In this document: piece by piece, positions 45,001 through 60,000 of the stretch
Position numbering within the stretch: position 1 is the stretch's first letter
Layout: every line of letters begins with the position of its first letter
NCBI RefSeq assembly: GCF_031877795.1
Contig: NC_133954.1
Span: forward strand, 8,709,256 to 8,773,255
DNA: 64,000 nucleotides
Source: Strix aluco
Lineage: Eukaryota; Chordata; Aves; Strigiformes; Strigidae
Direction of reading: 5' to 3'
Translations under genes and position numbers: made by a program
Notes under the pieces: model-generated
Seen by the model: the letters and a program-made list of their open reading frames with translations, nothing else
What the model was told of the DNA's origin: nothing
The model's database searches: none

Positions 45001-48000
45001 CCATCTGCTCTTCAGCTTTGGAAAGAGAGCGCAGGAGCCCTAACTCTCAGGCAGCAGGTGGTAGATCCCGGAGTTAGAAACCCCAGGGGGTCAGGAGCTC
45101 TAACCTTACCCAGCACAACCTGGTTTAAATCAGCCAAACTCTGCTCTTTTCCCAGAGTTGAAATAAAAACCCTGGAGACAGCCTGGGCCTATGCAGGTTG
45201 AATAAAAGGAAGAGGTACCGCTAATCCTGCTCCTAACCCCTCCTCAGATGCTCAGGTCCCCGAAGGATGCTGTGGATGCTATTGTGCTTACAGTAAGCAA
45301 CTGAAAGCCCATCCGCTTTGTAATCAAATTGTCTAGGAAGCCCGGTGAGCTGCAATGGCCAGAGGGCACTCATGTGAGGGATCATGTGAAGGCTTTAGCT
45401 GTCATTTCGAGGCAGGGCTATTAAAAGTCTTGTGTGGGGCCGATGGAGCTGTTAACCCCTCTTGTTACAATCAGAGCTTTGCTAATCGCATGGTGGGAGA
45501 GCCGCTTTGATCTGAGGGGTGGAGGGGAGAGCAGAGGGGCCTTTTCAAGTGCAAATTTCTTATTACAGTGTCTCAGTTAACCCAGTTCTTTTTCTGTCTT
45601 GGCTCTGTCGGGCTTTCCATAGTAATTGTGAGAGCAGCTCTCTGGCCCTCTGGCAGCCCAGACCTAACCAGGAGTGGTGAGAAACACCTCCTGTGGCCAT
45701 CCATCCGTTTTTCAAACTAAGTTGCAGGGAAAGCGAGACAGGCCGCTGACGACCACACTGGTCTTTGTCCCCTCATCTTATTTATACGTTATCACAGGGA
45801 TTTCGTGCTTGCCAAAGGTGCTTGTTTGACAGCCCCACATGCTTGACTCCCACGAAAGCCTTGGAGGGTCAGGCTGAGCCTCCCTGCTGCCCGTTGCGTT
45901 GCCGTCCTATTTATTGTGCTTGTCTGTCCAGGGGGTGAAGTTTCGACAGAGGAAATCTTGCTTGGGGAAAACCACCTTTGTGGAAGGTCCTTGGGGACTA
46001 CTCAGTGGCAGAGGCTTTTGCTCGTGGCCAGTTATTGCTCAATACGTTGGTGTTTGTCGCAGCAGGGAGCACCTGCCCCGTTACGCTCCCCAGAGCCGAG
46101 CACTGGGAGTGAGGCACGAGCAGGCGAGAACGCCAGGTCCCGCACACTCATAGTGGCACAGCCCGCTGTCTCACTTTGACACCCAGCGCCTCATTTCAAA
46201 ACTTTCTGACAAAGCACATTTTTCACAGAAAAACGGGTTTTTTGTTTTGTTTTGGTTTGGGTTTTTTTAGCAAATCAAGCATTTCTGCTGGGGAAGGAAA
46301 AGGTTTGCGCCTCACAGGTTTTCAGGGCTTTTTTAAAATCAAAGAAAACAGAAAGCACGTAGAAATTTTCCCCGAGTGATGCCGTGAGAAGACAGCGGCC
46401 GTTTTCAGGTGGCTCAGCCTGGGAGGAGCCCTCAGGGCTGGGAGCGTGTTCCCCCATGCGTGGCAACGCGCCCTGAAACCACCCCACCTTCCACCAACCC
46501 TTCGAAAGGGCGTCATGGCCGGGGGAGAGCCCTCATCTGGAGGCTGGTGGTGGCTGGGCAGGGCTGAAATGAGTGAGGTGGGGAAAATGAGTGTAGGCCG
46601 TCTGCTGAGAGGCGAGGAATGGCGCCGAGGGCCATGGCGCTGGGTTTCCCTGGCTCGTGCCATCGTGTCTGGCCAGACCCTCCCCGTCCCCTCGCCGGGT
46701 GTGCGTGGTGGTGGGGTGAGGCCCGTTCCCACCCCGGCCATGAGGGAGACCCTTCAGCAGGTTTGGCCTCGGAGGCCCCCCTGCCCTTGGGCCTGGCGTG
46801 AGGGGGCCCATCTCCAATCGCCCTGTGGCTGCTGCCCCATGGTGGAGGAGATGGTGTGTTTCCCCCTCATGCTTTTCCCCAAAAGCAGCCATTAGTGACT
46901 GGGTCCCTCACAGCCCATCATGGTGCCAGGCTGCGGCCTCTTGCCTGGCGTGTTGGCGCCGAGGGAGCTTCCTCCGCCCTCCCGGGTGGCAGGGACTCTC
47001 CAGCGCCGACGCTCCACTCATGCCCCCTCCATCACACCTCAGCCACCCCCGAGACTGGGTTTGGGGGGCAGCAGGGTGCCCATTCGCCAGTCCCAGCCGT
47101 TGGGGCCGGGCTCGCCATGGCTCCCCATGTCCTGCCTGCAAAAATGTCACGACAGCTTCACCCGCCTCTCATGAGACTGGAAAAAATATCACAAGAGAGG
47201 AGGAAGGAAGGAAGGAAGGAAGGAAAGAGGCAAAGATAGATAATGGCTTATTTTTATTTGCGTTCTGCTCTCTGAGTCATGGTTTTCAGTTTTACTCCCC
47301 AACCACAAAGTCTAAAACTTTTTTTTAAAAAAGCCCCATGAAAGTCAAGGTTCACTTGTAGCCCTGTGGCTCTTGGGCTGAGGCTTTAAATACGTCCCCA
47401 TCAGACAGGGTGATATCGAGCTGTGTCAGAGTATCTTTTTGCACCCAAACTGCTCTCAGCCCTTCTTCCACTTCCTCTCTTTGAAAGCAGCCCCATCTTT
47501 CATAACCATGTTGTAAATGAATCATCTCTTTTCTGGCCCCACGCCCCTGGGAGTTAGATTAAACTTGTTGTTTCTGCTTAATTTCAAGAGATGTGAACTG
47601 TGTCCCCACAAAGATGGAGCCCTGAAACGGACCGACAACGGAGGTGAGTACCTCTGCGCAGAGCCGGGTATGTCACACAGAGCCTCTGGGGACTCGGCAG
47701 CTGTCCCAGGCACAAAATAATTAATTTCTGAGCCTGTGTCACCAGAAAGGGAAGGCTGGAGGCTCCAGAGGATTGAAAACACTCTGCCTTTTTCTTACAA
47801 AACTTCCCTTTCTGAAGCTTCTATGGTGAGAAGACCTTTCCCTGGGGGGGAGAACCTGCCTGACCTCTGACTGGCATCAAAGCCCAGCCCCTGAAATGTG
47901 CAGTTTCTTGAGTTTAACCTTGCAGGAATCGGTGCCTGATCTGGCATTGTTTACAGAAATGTGGACGTTGCAGAGTTATTTGCTGCACGCTTGCACAGCA

Positions 48001-51000
48001 GCAGTGTGATCCTCAAGTTAACAGAGCCTCAGCCTTGAGTCCCCATCCGAGAGCAGGGACTAGGACACAGTAAAGATGTTTTTCTCTGCAGGATTTATGT
48101 GCTCATCGTTGATCTTCTCAGCCTCTGGGGCTGTGAAGTACTGGGGATTCTGATTTCAGTTGTCAGAGCTTGCAGCTGTCAATGCTACTGGCTGTATAGA
48201 TCAAACTTAATTTTTCTCTTTCTTTTTCAGAAAGGCTTCTGCACCTGCCTGCCACTCACCTTAATACCCAAAGAGTTAGATTAGGCAAGGAGGTCTTTAT
48301 TCTGATAGATCCCATATTTAGAGAAGTGCTAAATCCAGGTTATTTTGTAGAAGCATCTGCTAGAGCAGGTCATAAGTGCCAAGAGTCTTAGTGCAATAGC
48401 ACAAGTATCATGTTGGGGGATTGTTTTATCATAACATAGCATCTTCTTCCAAACATGTTACTGCGTGGTTTGGTCAGGTCTGTGTAGACAGGCATAAGAA
48501 GTGTTACAGCTGTGTCACTGTACAGAATTATACAGCTGTATGATTCTGTAACCATGGAGTTTGGTTCTGCCTGCCCAGGTGACTCCATCCTAACTGGAGC
48601 TAAATCCTTCCAGCGCAGTAGCCATACTGGTCATGGATCAGCCCCCAAAGGCTCCTGACTTTCAAACTTTCTCAGTTCTGTCCTGACCAGATGGAATTTC
48701 AACTTACACATCTGATTTGGGAAGCGTCTTGGTGGATTTAGATTTTAATCTAACTTGGCTTGCTGAAAAAGAGCCTTCTTTAGCCGTTGATAACAGCCAA
48801 TAAAGGGAGCTTTGTTTCCAGTGGCGTGGGACTACACGTCAAACCTGTCCCATCAGCATCATTTACTGCTTGGATGCTTTTCTTGGGTTTGGTTAGGTCT
48901 TCAACTCCAGGCCTCAAGTCCTGAGGGGGTGCTTTTAAGAACGATGAGCGTTGTACACTTTTCCCAAAGAAATCTCTGCTTTCCCATTTAATCTGGAGGT
49001 GGTATCCGTCTATCTTTCACCCACAAAGGACTTGATTCCTAACCAAGTTACAACAGGCAGTATTTCAAATCTAACATCTAACTTAAGTTGGCTCCCTTCC
49101 TACACTCTCTTCCTTCTCTCCCTCCCATGCTTGTCTGCAGCCCTGCCTAAGTTTAAGACTCTCTTGGGTTGCTCCATGTGAATCTCCTCTCTCTGTCTTG
49201 TTTGCTTCCCCAGGGTGGGCCCACGTTGTCTGTGCTTTGTACATCCCAGAGGTGCAGTTTGCCAATGTGCTCACCATGGAGCCAATTGTCCTGCAGTATG
49301 TACCCCACGACCGCTTCAACAAGGTAACGCCACCTCTTTCTAGTGCTGCCCCAAAGCGCGCTTGCCCCACCTTGGCTTTTTGGGGTCATCTTATGCTACC
49401 ACATCTCCTGTCCAACTTATTTTAGTTTCCAGTTACTCAGATTCCTTTAAAAATAACTAACAAAGTAAATCTGTGTTCTTGCAAATAACTTCTTGGTCCT
49501 CCATTTCTCTCTTCTCCAACTCCCTGCAACTTGAGCAATCTCCGCCTTGGAGTTGCGTGTTGGTGACTCCACGTTTTGATCTGACACAGTTGTTATTTGG
49601 GGAGAAAAAGAAGATGTGTGAGCTTCGTGCATGCCACTGAGAAATAACCCAGAGCTGTTGTCGTAGGAGGGAGATGACTGGACACAGAGTTATGAGTTCT
49701 CAAAGGCTTTGCCTCCTGGTGAACAGTGAGAGTGAAGTAGATGTTTTGTCTGCCTCTTTGAGTGAGCACTTTTCCTTTTTTTTGCAGACCTGCTACATCT
49801 GTGAAGAGCAGGGCAGAGAGAGCAAAGCAGCCTCGGGAGCGTGCATGGCCTGTAACCGACACGGCTGCCGGCAAGCTTTCCATGTCACCTGGTGAGTTCC
49901 CCACGGCATCACCCCAAGAATAGCCCCAGCTATTGGTTTTGCTGCTGTGGCTTTGAGGCGGCACTAACTGGGTGGTGTGGGGAGTTGGGCTGATCACCCT
50001 GGGTTGGTTTTGTGCAAGGGGTATCTCATCCTTGTTCAGTTTGTGAGGGGAACTTCCCCAGGAAGGCTGAGGTTTCACCAGCGAGCCTTCCCTGCTGAGA
50101 ACGAAGGCTGGGGATTTCCCTAAGACTATGTGGAATCCAAGAAGAGAAGAGGTGACTCACAACCCAGGAATGTTCCTTCTCCAGCAGAGCACATGCAAAA
50201 GTATCATCTAGATGATGTGATTTGAAGGGCTGATACCCTCACGTACCCTCGCAGCCTGAAAACAACATTGCCTATTAGCAGAGCAGGGAGATTCCCAGCT
50301 TTACATGGATTCTTTGCCCATGACATGTCTTTTGTTGGAATTGTTACTGGTCTCCCAGGCCTCCCTTAAGAAAAACAAAAATCGCAAGACAATGTGGTAG
50401 AAAAGTACTGACCATTTTGAAGAGCTTAATATGAACTAAAAATAGTCTGAACTTTTTTCCCTTCCTTGCATACCATTTGCCAAGCAGAACAGGAAACTTC
50501 AAGACCCTGCCTGGGTACCCTGAACTATTCTTTGCCCTTTGATGGGATATGTGGTCTGGCTGTACAATTTGCTTTATCCTCCTTCTAATTGCATGTATTT
50601 CAGTGCCCAGATGGCCGGCCTCTTATGTGAAGAGGAAGTGCTGGAAGTCGACAATGTCAAATATTGTGGCTACTGCAAGTACCACTTCAATAAAATGGTG
50701 AGTTTCTTCATCCCTGCAATGGAATTATTTTGTCACATAAAAGGCATTGTCTTCCTCCTAGACTGTATCTGTGCTCAGAGCAGTAAGAAATGCCACAAAC
50801 ACATAAACGAGGTCTGCAGCCTGCTTCCCTTTCCGGCCAGAGTCACTTAGGAATAAAGATTAATTTATATTTTTCGTTTCTGTAGCATCTTTAAACCCAT
50901 TTTCAAAAGTAGGTGTTGAATGCTTCCCATCTGTTTTGGCTTCCCTGACCCACTCTGTGTGGCTGAAAGAGAAGTCCCAAGAAAGGAGAGCAGCCGTGAT

Positions 51001-54000
51001 GGTTGGTGCTCCAGGGACTTGGGGGTGTAGCGCAGACACCCTGGGCAGGAGGGTGTAACACAGAGCAGCCAGACCTTCTGCCTGAGGACAGAGGCAGCCC
51101 AGAAGAGACATGGAGTCATTCACTGTTTGAGGGATATTGGGGCAAAGGACTTCCCCCCCCTATTAATTACAGTACCGAGAGGAAAGAGAGGAACTCTTTT
51201 CCTGTTCTGCATAATTAGTAGACACCTGCTCTCCCCCCTCCAGCAAAAAGGAAACTTGATCCTCTCACTACAGCTTTATGTCTCAGTGGCTCCTTTGTTG
51301 CTGGCCCTCCCCACTTTCCTTCCCGCTTATCAGTGCTGTCACATACAGTGACTGATGCCTTGAGCTTCCCCTCAAAGTCAAACTGGAGGACACCTTCCCT
51401 GCCCTTCAGGTACCCTCAGTATCTGACACAAGTGTAGCTCTGTATCAAGTTAACTGATGCCGAGATAGATAGCAGGACTTCTGCTGGTGCCTGGAGCCTG
51501 AGAACAGGGCATCCTTCCGCACACAGCCCACGCCCCGCTCAGGACTGAAAGCTGGGCGCTGCCCTTCAGGAGTGGCTTCTCTAAGCAGCACTGCTGCTAC
51601 CATTTATCTTGTTGTTTACAGAATGGTCTCTGAGCAGCTGTGCCTTCCTTGTGCAAGTGTCAGTGTGCATGGGCCACCGAGGATCTGGGAGTCAGGTCTA
51701 CATGCTGTTTGTAAGCCCATTGCCACGGTATCCGCTGTGGTCCCCGTGTTGGGAACCAGGCTGGGCATCTGGTCCAAAAAGAGTTTGGTCTTGCGTGTGG
51801 TAGGCAAGCCATTTACTGGAACTTTGCTCACTGTAACAGTGAAAGCTGGACTCTGTAACACTGTTTCCTCTCTCTCTTTTTCTCCTCTTCTCCAACTCCT
51901 CTCTGCTTCCCCACTTACCTCAGAAGACCTCACGTCACTCTGGAGGTAGCTCCTTCATTGCTGGAAGAAGGAGTCGATCCACATCCCCCGCTCAAGAGAA
52001 GCATGTATCCCACCACGAAAGGCCAAAGAAGGTAAGATCTGCACAGAGTTTGTCAGTCCAGAGAGGCACAGTCATGTGGGATGGAGGTGAGAAGGGGAGA
52101 AGTGTGCAGAGAGCACTGACAGCTCCTTGGGTGAGCCCTGACTCCACAAAGAATTTCACAGTCAGAGATCTGAATAGTCGCTGCGTTTTTAAACAGGCCC
52201 TTAGAAGGGTGTATGCAAACAGAGCAGCGCAGCCGTGGGGAACGTGAGGCTGAGTTTGCATGTTCAGGTTATGCCAGAGGAGTCCTGGCACAACACACCT
52301 GTGAAACGTGCAGCTTCCCCCTTCCTGTCTTGTGGCCAGTCCACTTTGAGTCTGACATTGGACTGTGGTTTCCAGCTACCGAGTTCATCTGTGTGGAAGT
52401 AGTTTGGGCTGTGGATTTAAATGCAGCAGCTCCAGAACATGAACTCGAGGTCGTTGTCCTCAGCTCCCAGAGTCCAAGTTTTAAAGGACAAAGAGATACT
52501 GATTAGTAATCTGCCTTGTGGCCAGCAGGTTGATTGTAGGCAAGAACAATAATTAGTGTGAACTAGGTAGTACTTTGTTAGTCAGATTAACCAGCCACAG
52601 GGATTCCACCTTCAAGTCTACCTGTGAAAATAAGTTTGTCTTTGTTAGGCAATTATTTAGAAGAGCATCGCATGCCAGATCTGACTGGTACAATAGTTAT
52701 TTCTCTAACTCTGCTGGTTAAGATGTACTCATGAAAACTGCTGCAGTGTTATAGGACATGTTAACAGCACACCAAGGTTCATAATTAACCAACTGACTCA
52801 CGTGACAAATGCTCATATTTCAAGGAAAAGCAGCAGTGAACATGTAAGGCAGAACCGCAGCAGACTCCTGGGTTCTGACAGGGGTGCAGGTTCCAGCGTG
52901 GAAGGGTCTGTACCAAAAGAAACGAGGAGGCCAAAGGCTTGTGAGGTATTTGTTACTTATAACAACAAATAGCCCTAAAATGCAGGACATGCGTTTTTTC
53001 TGAGGTTTCAGGTTCTAAGGCAAGTGGCAGCAGAATAAGAAATCTTTCCTACCCCTCAATGGATACAGCTTTCGCAACAGCAAGAATCCACAACGTAGTA
53101 CTGCCACCCTCCTTTGCACCCCGTCTGTCCAAAGCAGTGGGGTAGGATCTAAAGCAGAAATAACTTTTACAGGGGTACTGTCAGCGCGGTCAGATAGTTT
53201 TTAATACTTTATGGGCCAGATCTTGGTTTTTGCTAGCAGAAATCCTGGATTACTCTACCAAGCAACCCCTGGATACATTTCTCTATAGTCAAAAACCAGA
53301 TTTACCTTGTTGTATAAACACGATTGATGATACCCCTGCAAATCACAGCATGAATCACATTTTAAGTCTTGCCATAGCTGTCTGGCTGTTTACTACTTTT
53401 TTGTTTGTTTTTGTCTTGTTGCAGTAGGCATCCTCACAATGCGTAAGTGATTTTGAATGGTAATGGTAGTGACCCACACGCAGAAACAGCCTGATGACAC
53501 TCCGGTGGGTTATGTGGGCTCAGTCTGATGGATCCCAGCCCAGTCTCTGGAGGACAAGGGCATCCAGGCTTTCAAAAGCAGTACGGCCATCCCTTAATAC
53601 TGACTGACACCCTCCTGGCACGCCCGGCTGAGAGTCCATAAACTGTGTGGGCAGGAAAGCCATCTCCCTCTCTATTTACAGAGGTTATCCCGCAATATCC
53701 AGTTTGAAAGGCTGCCCACCATGCCCATTACGTGTTTGGGAAGGTTGCCCAAACCGTACCTGATACGTGGGCAAACACGGCGAACCTCGCTCACGCTGCC
53801 GACACCGCCAGTAAATTTCCTACTGCCGACGAGGCTGGAGCGTTTGGGGAGTATTTACTCCTCTTGTGTGTTCAGCTGCTGCGAGCAGAGGAGGAGGCAG
53901 GAGGGAGAAAGAGCATCTGTGCCATGGCCGGGGAGCGAGCGCTTGGCACAAGGTGAACGGCTGTACTGGAACGTGCTATTTTTAGCCAACAAACAGGCAG

Positions 54001-57000
54001 AGGGGGTGGGGGAGAGGGCAGGATCGGGGTGATTGACAGCAGCTCAGCTGTAATTATAACTGACAGACCGTGCGAGTCCAAGGCTGGGGACCGTACGAGG
54101 GTTTCTATATTTGCACAGCTTCTGGTGGCGGGGGTGGGAGCGCAGTCACGTGCCTGGCAGGTAGGAGCAGGGGTGGTGCTGCTCCCCGGCTTTGGTTGGA
54201 AAGCAGGTCAGCGCCAGGGGGAGAGCGAAAACAGGAGGAATATGGATTTATTTATAGGCTTCTCAGTGGCGCTTGCCACTATTGTTAGCCTCTGGGTTCC
54301 TCACAAACGTGCAGGGACTCCGTCGCGCTGCTGCCTCACCCCTCTCCCCTCCTGATGGCTCGTTGGGTTTGTGAGCAGCCGATCCCGTGGAGGCCCCTTC
54401 CAGGGCTGGGATCGCTTGGCACGGCCGCAGCGCGAGTGCAAAATCAACTCCTTCCACTTAGAGAGGGGGAGTCAGCACGGAAAGGGGTCCGAGGTGTGCC
54501 AAGCAGCTGGGATGGGCAGGGTGAAGAAGGCACTCTCGGCTTCCAGGGGCGTTGGGTAGTCTGCAGGTCTGGGAGCGGCTGTGAAGTGCAGGGAGGGAGG
54601 ACGGGGTGCGAGGCGGTGTGGGAACAGAGACCTTTCAAAGGGGTACCCGAAGAGGGGGTTGAACTATTACTTCCCACATGGTTTTGGAGTACGTGACTAG
54701 CAGTGCATGATCTAATTGCACATGTTTCAGGGGAACTGGGCGTGCTGCTGTGCTGACCTGAAGTAGAACAGCTTTTTCTTGAGCCTGTCCAGCTGTGCAG
54801 CCGGCTGGTCCCGTCCTCCCAGAGCCGGAGGCGTTGCAGGGGGGCTGATCACTCAGCGGCAGACCAGAGCCTGTGTGTGAGTCCCCCAGCTGCAGGTGCT
54901 CCTGGCTTTCTGCTCCAGAAGGAGCCTGACAGCTCCCTTCCAGTGCAGGGCTGTGGCTGTTTGCTTAGGCTTTATGGAGGAAAACCCTGACTGAGCTAAT
55001 GACTAAGTGAGGGGCACAGGATTTAACCGAGTGGCTTCAGTAAGACAGCAAAGACTTGGGATTTGGACTTCTAAGCCCTGCTGTAAAACAGTTCAGCATT
55101 TGTGAAGAGTCTTGTTCTCTGTGGAACAAGGGACAATTGTGATGTGGGACTGCAAGCCAGCGTCGGCATCCCCCGCCTCTTGCAGGCGCAAATGATGCCA
55201 GCCCAAGCATTTCCTTCTGTGCTGTCCTGAAAATGGGAAAGCTCCAGGCTTTGGGTTCTCCTCAGAACATACCAAGCCTTAGCAAAACCAGCCGCATTTA
55301 TTTCTTCGGGGTTGGTATTGCAGTGGTTGTGCTCTACCCTGTGGGAGCCTTTGGAGTGTTTGTTTAAAAAAAGAAAGAAGAAAGAAAACAATAGCTAAAT
55401 ACCAAGAAAATGCTGGATGACGCACAGGGGTTGAATGAAGTACAGATGTTCTGTCACCTATATTGTCTGCTTGAAACGCGCAGAAAAAAATTACCACGCT
55501 CCGTGGAATGAAATTTGTCACGCCAGGAGCAGACGGGAGCACATGCAGTAAAACATTTTTAGGCGTATACCCCATGGAGGGAGACACTCGTCCGGTGTTA
55601 TTCTTACTGAACACCTGGAAGCCATAAGGGAAATCAGGGGACTTTTAAATTGGGTATGGGATGTTGTTACAAGAGGAACAGTCCCTGCCCGGTGACATGG
55701 GAAGGAGAGGCAGGCGCTTGGAGCAAACAAGCCCACCTGCAGTTGTTCCTCAGGTCTGGGTACAGAGCCAGTTCTCCACAATCAGAACACACCTTGAGCT
55801 CCTGAACTGCTTCCCTAGCCACGGCGGGGGACGACTTTATTGGGGTACAGGGACTGTGTCTGTCCTGCCCCCCTCATCCCTTTAGCCCCAGGCAGGGCGG
55901 TGCATGAGCCCCCGGTCCCGTGGCGTCAGAGCAGATGCACGGCAGAGCCTGCCTCCCCGCTGCCACTGCCTGTCTGTCTAGACCCGATGCCAGTGGAGGA
56001 AATGAGCCAAGGATCCAGCCCGGCAGATTTAGCACACTGGAGAAGTTGTACTGGGCTGAAATCTAAACCCAGTGGGTCTGTGAGGAGCTTTGTGTTTGCG
56101 TTCGGGTTGGTGACGGAGCTCTGCCTCTTGGAGTTTTGTGTCCACGCAGGCACCGCAGGGCAAAGTGGGCATTTTTTTCGAGTGGGATGCAGGTGGGTGC
56201 TTACAGGAGCAGCACAGATTTTTGGGGAGGGAGTACTCCACCTAAACCTGCCCTAATCTACCTCTAGTAGCCGTGTTTCGCAGCATCCTTGACCGGCTTT
56301 CTGTGACCTTTCATTATGTGGGTGTTTAACCGCCCCCAGCAATTCCTTCCATCGGCGGGCGTGCAGCAATAATTTGAGAGCACACAAAGCCCCGCCAGGA
56401 CTGGCCGCCTGTCCCTGTGTAAAAGCTCTCATGCACTCCGAGGGTGACTCAAGGCAAACCCGTGAAATCCCCACCACAGCCCCGGAGCAAGTGAGGTTGC
56501 CGGCAGGGGCTTAGCGTCCCTCTGCCCGGTGCTGCCTTCCTCCTCACCGATGCTGCCTTCCTCCTCGCTGCGGCTGCCATGGCTGCAGCCCAGAGCCAGG
56601 CCTCCTCCTCCGGGTGAGGGAGTTCAGAGAGCCTGGGAAAGAGGGGAGGGAGCAGCAGAGCCCACTTGGCTCTTCCCAGCTCCCGGCTCTTCCCTCCCTC
56701 CTTCCCCTGCCCAATCTACTTTTAATGATCCAATTGCTGGTGTCCAGCAGATTAGAAAGAGGGGGCTCGGGGAAGGGGAGACGGCGGTGGGGGGAGCAGG
56801 AGGAGCTGTGCACAACCCTTTTTGGCAGCGAGAGATCCTGTTTCGTTCCTCCTGGGCTGAGGAGCTCGAAGGGAGATTGTGTCGCCGGCACGCCCCCCCC
56901 CCATGCAGCCGCGCTCCCCCCGCCGCAGGCCTGGCCTGCTCCATGCCCACATGCCAAGCCCCAGCTGCTCAGTCCTGCATGGAGAGAGTTTGTTTTCCAT

Positions 57001-60000
57001 GAAGTTTCTTGCTGGGGGCAGGTTCACGTTCCCTGCAGACCGCAGCTCGCCCAGCCAGCCAGCCTGCTGCAGGGAGCACCGAGCGGCTGCAAGGTAGGGC
57101 TCGGCTTTTGCTTGCGAAGATGGGACGGGGGGTGTTGAAAGGCTTCCTGCTCTCACAGAGCGTCCTCCCTCCTTCCTCCTCCTCTTCCTCCCCTAAATCC
57201 CACTTCATGGCACAGCCAGGCAGGTCTCTGGGGGCTGCTGGCAGCCTGTGGAGTTTCCTGGAAGGAGGATTTGCAGAGGAGGGTGCCTGTGTGCCGGGGA
57301 GATGAAGCGTTGGACGCAGAAGAGCCAGGTGGGGAGGGGACATTTCAGAGGCAAGGGACCGAGTGCTGCTTTCCCCCTCTTGCCTTGCCCTCCCCGCCCT
57401 TTGCGCTCTGTGGCTCTTGCAGGAAGCATTTGGAGCCTTCCGGTTCCTGGAGAGAACCCACACGTTTAAAAGCCTCTGGTGCAAGCTGGGGGACGCCCAG
57501 GGTTGTCTGAGGGCCTGTCGACACAGCCAAGATAGCCAGGAGTGCCAGGGCACCCCAACCGTCTCAGCGCCGTGGTCTCGGCCGGCAGCCAGCGTAACCT
57601 TCCCATCGGTGCCGTGGTCTGGGGGCAGCCCGGCCCGTCTGCAGAATGTCTGTGGGACAACGGAGTGAATTGTCCTGCCCGTTTAACACAGGGCACCGCG
57701 TTTCTCCAGTAATATTGAAGAAGGTGTCAGATGCTGTTGCCTTTCTGAGTAGCCAAAAGTATTAGAGGGTAACTGAAGGGTGGGAGGTGGGTGCTGCTGG
57801 GTGTGCGAAGGCAGCGGACACCCAGGCTGCAGCCCGGAAGGCTCGTGGCAGCCCAGTCCTGTGGGATTCTGCTCTGCCCGAGCAGAAGTGACACAGCACA
57901 GAGAGTGGTGTGGGAGCGGGAGAAGTGCTTGGTGAGCTCAACAGAGGAGCAAGGTGTGCCCGTGGGCATGGCCTGGGGCTGCGTGCAGGGACACCCGGCA
58001 GAAGTGGTGGGGAGCTCCTCGTCAGGCTGCGGTGGTTCTGGTTTCAGTGCAGTCCTTTGAGCAGAGCACGAAGACTGGTCTCTGTGGGACAGATTTGCTA
58101 AATAGTTTGAGTGCAGTTGCTCCGCACATGGAGTTGGGGCCAGATCTTCAAAAGAGCTCAATACCCAGCGTTTAGCTTTTTGGAAAACCTGACCCTTTAT
58201 TCAAGCATCTAAATGGGAGCTGAGACATTCCAGAAATCTGGTCCCTATTGTGCAGGCTGGGTTCTTGCTGAATACGTACATATGTACGCACTCCTACATA
58301 TAACCAGAGGACTGCTCAGTTAGCTGTCGTAGGCTCTGCGCTGCCGCCAGCGAAGGGAGGTTTTTCAGACGGGAGACAGCCAGGATTTTGAAGCTGGAAG
58401 ATGTGAGTTCGGTGGTTGCCATCACAATGTAATTGTGGGAGGTTTTCTGGTTCACTGTGGTGACAGTCAGGACATTTCTCCCTTTCCCCACGCATGTGCA
58501 CGTGTGTATGTGTATGTATGAGATGTGTAGGCTCATTGTCATTAGCCAGAGTGGTTTGGCTCTGCCTTGTCTCATCCTGACCATGATACGTGAAATTAAA
58601 TCATTACGGTGCTGTCTTGCTGGCGTTTGCAGCAGCGCATCTTATTGCCTCCTGTTGCGACTTCATGATTGAAATGCATTTGAGATTCAGGGTCTGGACA
58701 TGAGGGAATAAGCTCTGTGGTATTCAGAAAGTTTAAGGACCAGGGTTTGTGCAGTTATTTGGCAAAATGTATTGTAATGAGGTGTCTGGCTTCTGTTTTC
58801 CATTTCTGGCTTCCGTGAGTGGCACTGGCAGCATCTGCAAGTAGGCGAGCGTGTGTCCAGGTGGGGTGGGGATCCCTGACTTTTCCTTCTGAATTTATGG
58901 ATGACTTTCTGTGAAATACCAGCAAGTTCTCTCATCCCCTGTGTGCTGGTTTCTCCATTTGTAAAATGAGATGTAGATATTAAAAACCTCTATTCAGCTC
59001 GTTGAAACTTTCTGCTGTGTGCTATTAAGTGAGTGCAAATTGTTACTACCACTGGAGTACTGAACGCTGACGTGCACGTGGTCTGTAACAAGCTGCTTCA
59101 CTAACTGGGCACAGGTTCCCCGTCTTCCTGTCCTAGAAGACCCATGAGACTTAGATAGAGTTTATAGCATGAGAAGCCCCCAAGTATTTGAAACATTATG
59201 AGATTTAGTAAAGATTTAATTTTAATTTATCTTTCAGCACTTAGTCTGTAGAAATCACATTTTCAAGCTTTCCTTGTTCACTGCCAAAGCTGAAAATGTG
59301 TATTAAAGAAAGGGGGGAAAAAAGGAAACAGAGATTCTTGTAAAATACTGTAGCTCTCGGAACAGAGGCTTTAACAGATATGTCAAACGCCAGGAGTCTT
59401 GTGATAAAATTATGGATATTGGCAGTGTTGGTTGGGCACTCGGCAAGTGCAGTGAAGCTCTAGGCTGCATTTGTCTCCTTTTTTCGCCAGCTCATCCCAG
59501 TTAAAGCTCCTGCGGTGTCACGGCAGGTTTACGCTGGCAGGGTCACTGGTGGCTGCAGCATGGGCTTCCTTTTCAAGTGCAGTGGAAATTCAGCCAAACC
59601 CACACTGGAAGGTGCTGATTTCTGGAGCAATTTTGCTTCACCTCCACTTCACTTCATGCCAGCCTTCTCCAGCCTTTCTCTCTTGCCCTGTCCCTCCTCC
59701 TGCCCATTTTTTTTCCCATTTAGTGTATTGTTTCCTGAGCTAATTATGCCACTTCTCCCCAAAAACACACAGCGGAGCTCATATATTTGCTGCAGTTGCA
59801 TCTTCCCCTGACAGCATCCCAACTTTGGCATGTGCTGGCAGCCGTAGCCTCGGGGCTTTGCGTGCGTGAGGAAGCAGTCAGCATCTTTCTGGAGAGTCAG
59901 TGAATTTTGATGTGACTGTTCTGTTCTGAACGCACCTTCGGTCCAGACTGAGGACTTCAGCTTTTAGAATAAAACGCCCGTGCAAGGGAGGTGAACCAGA

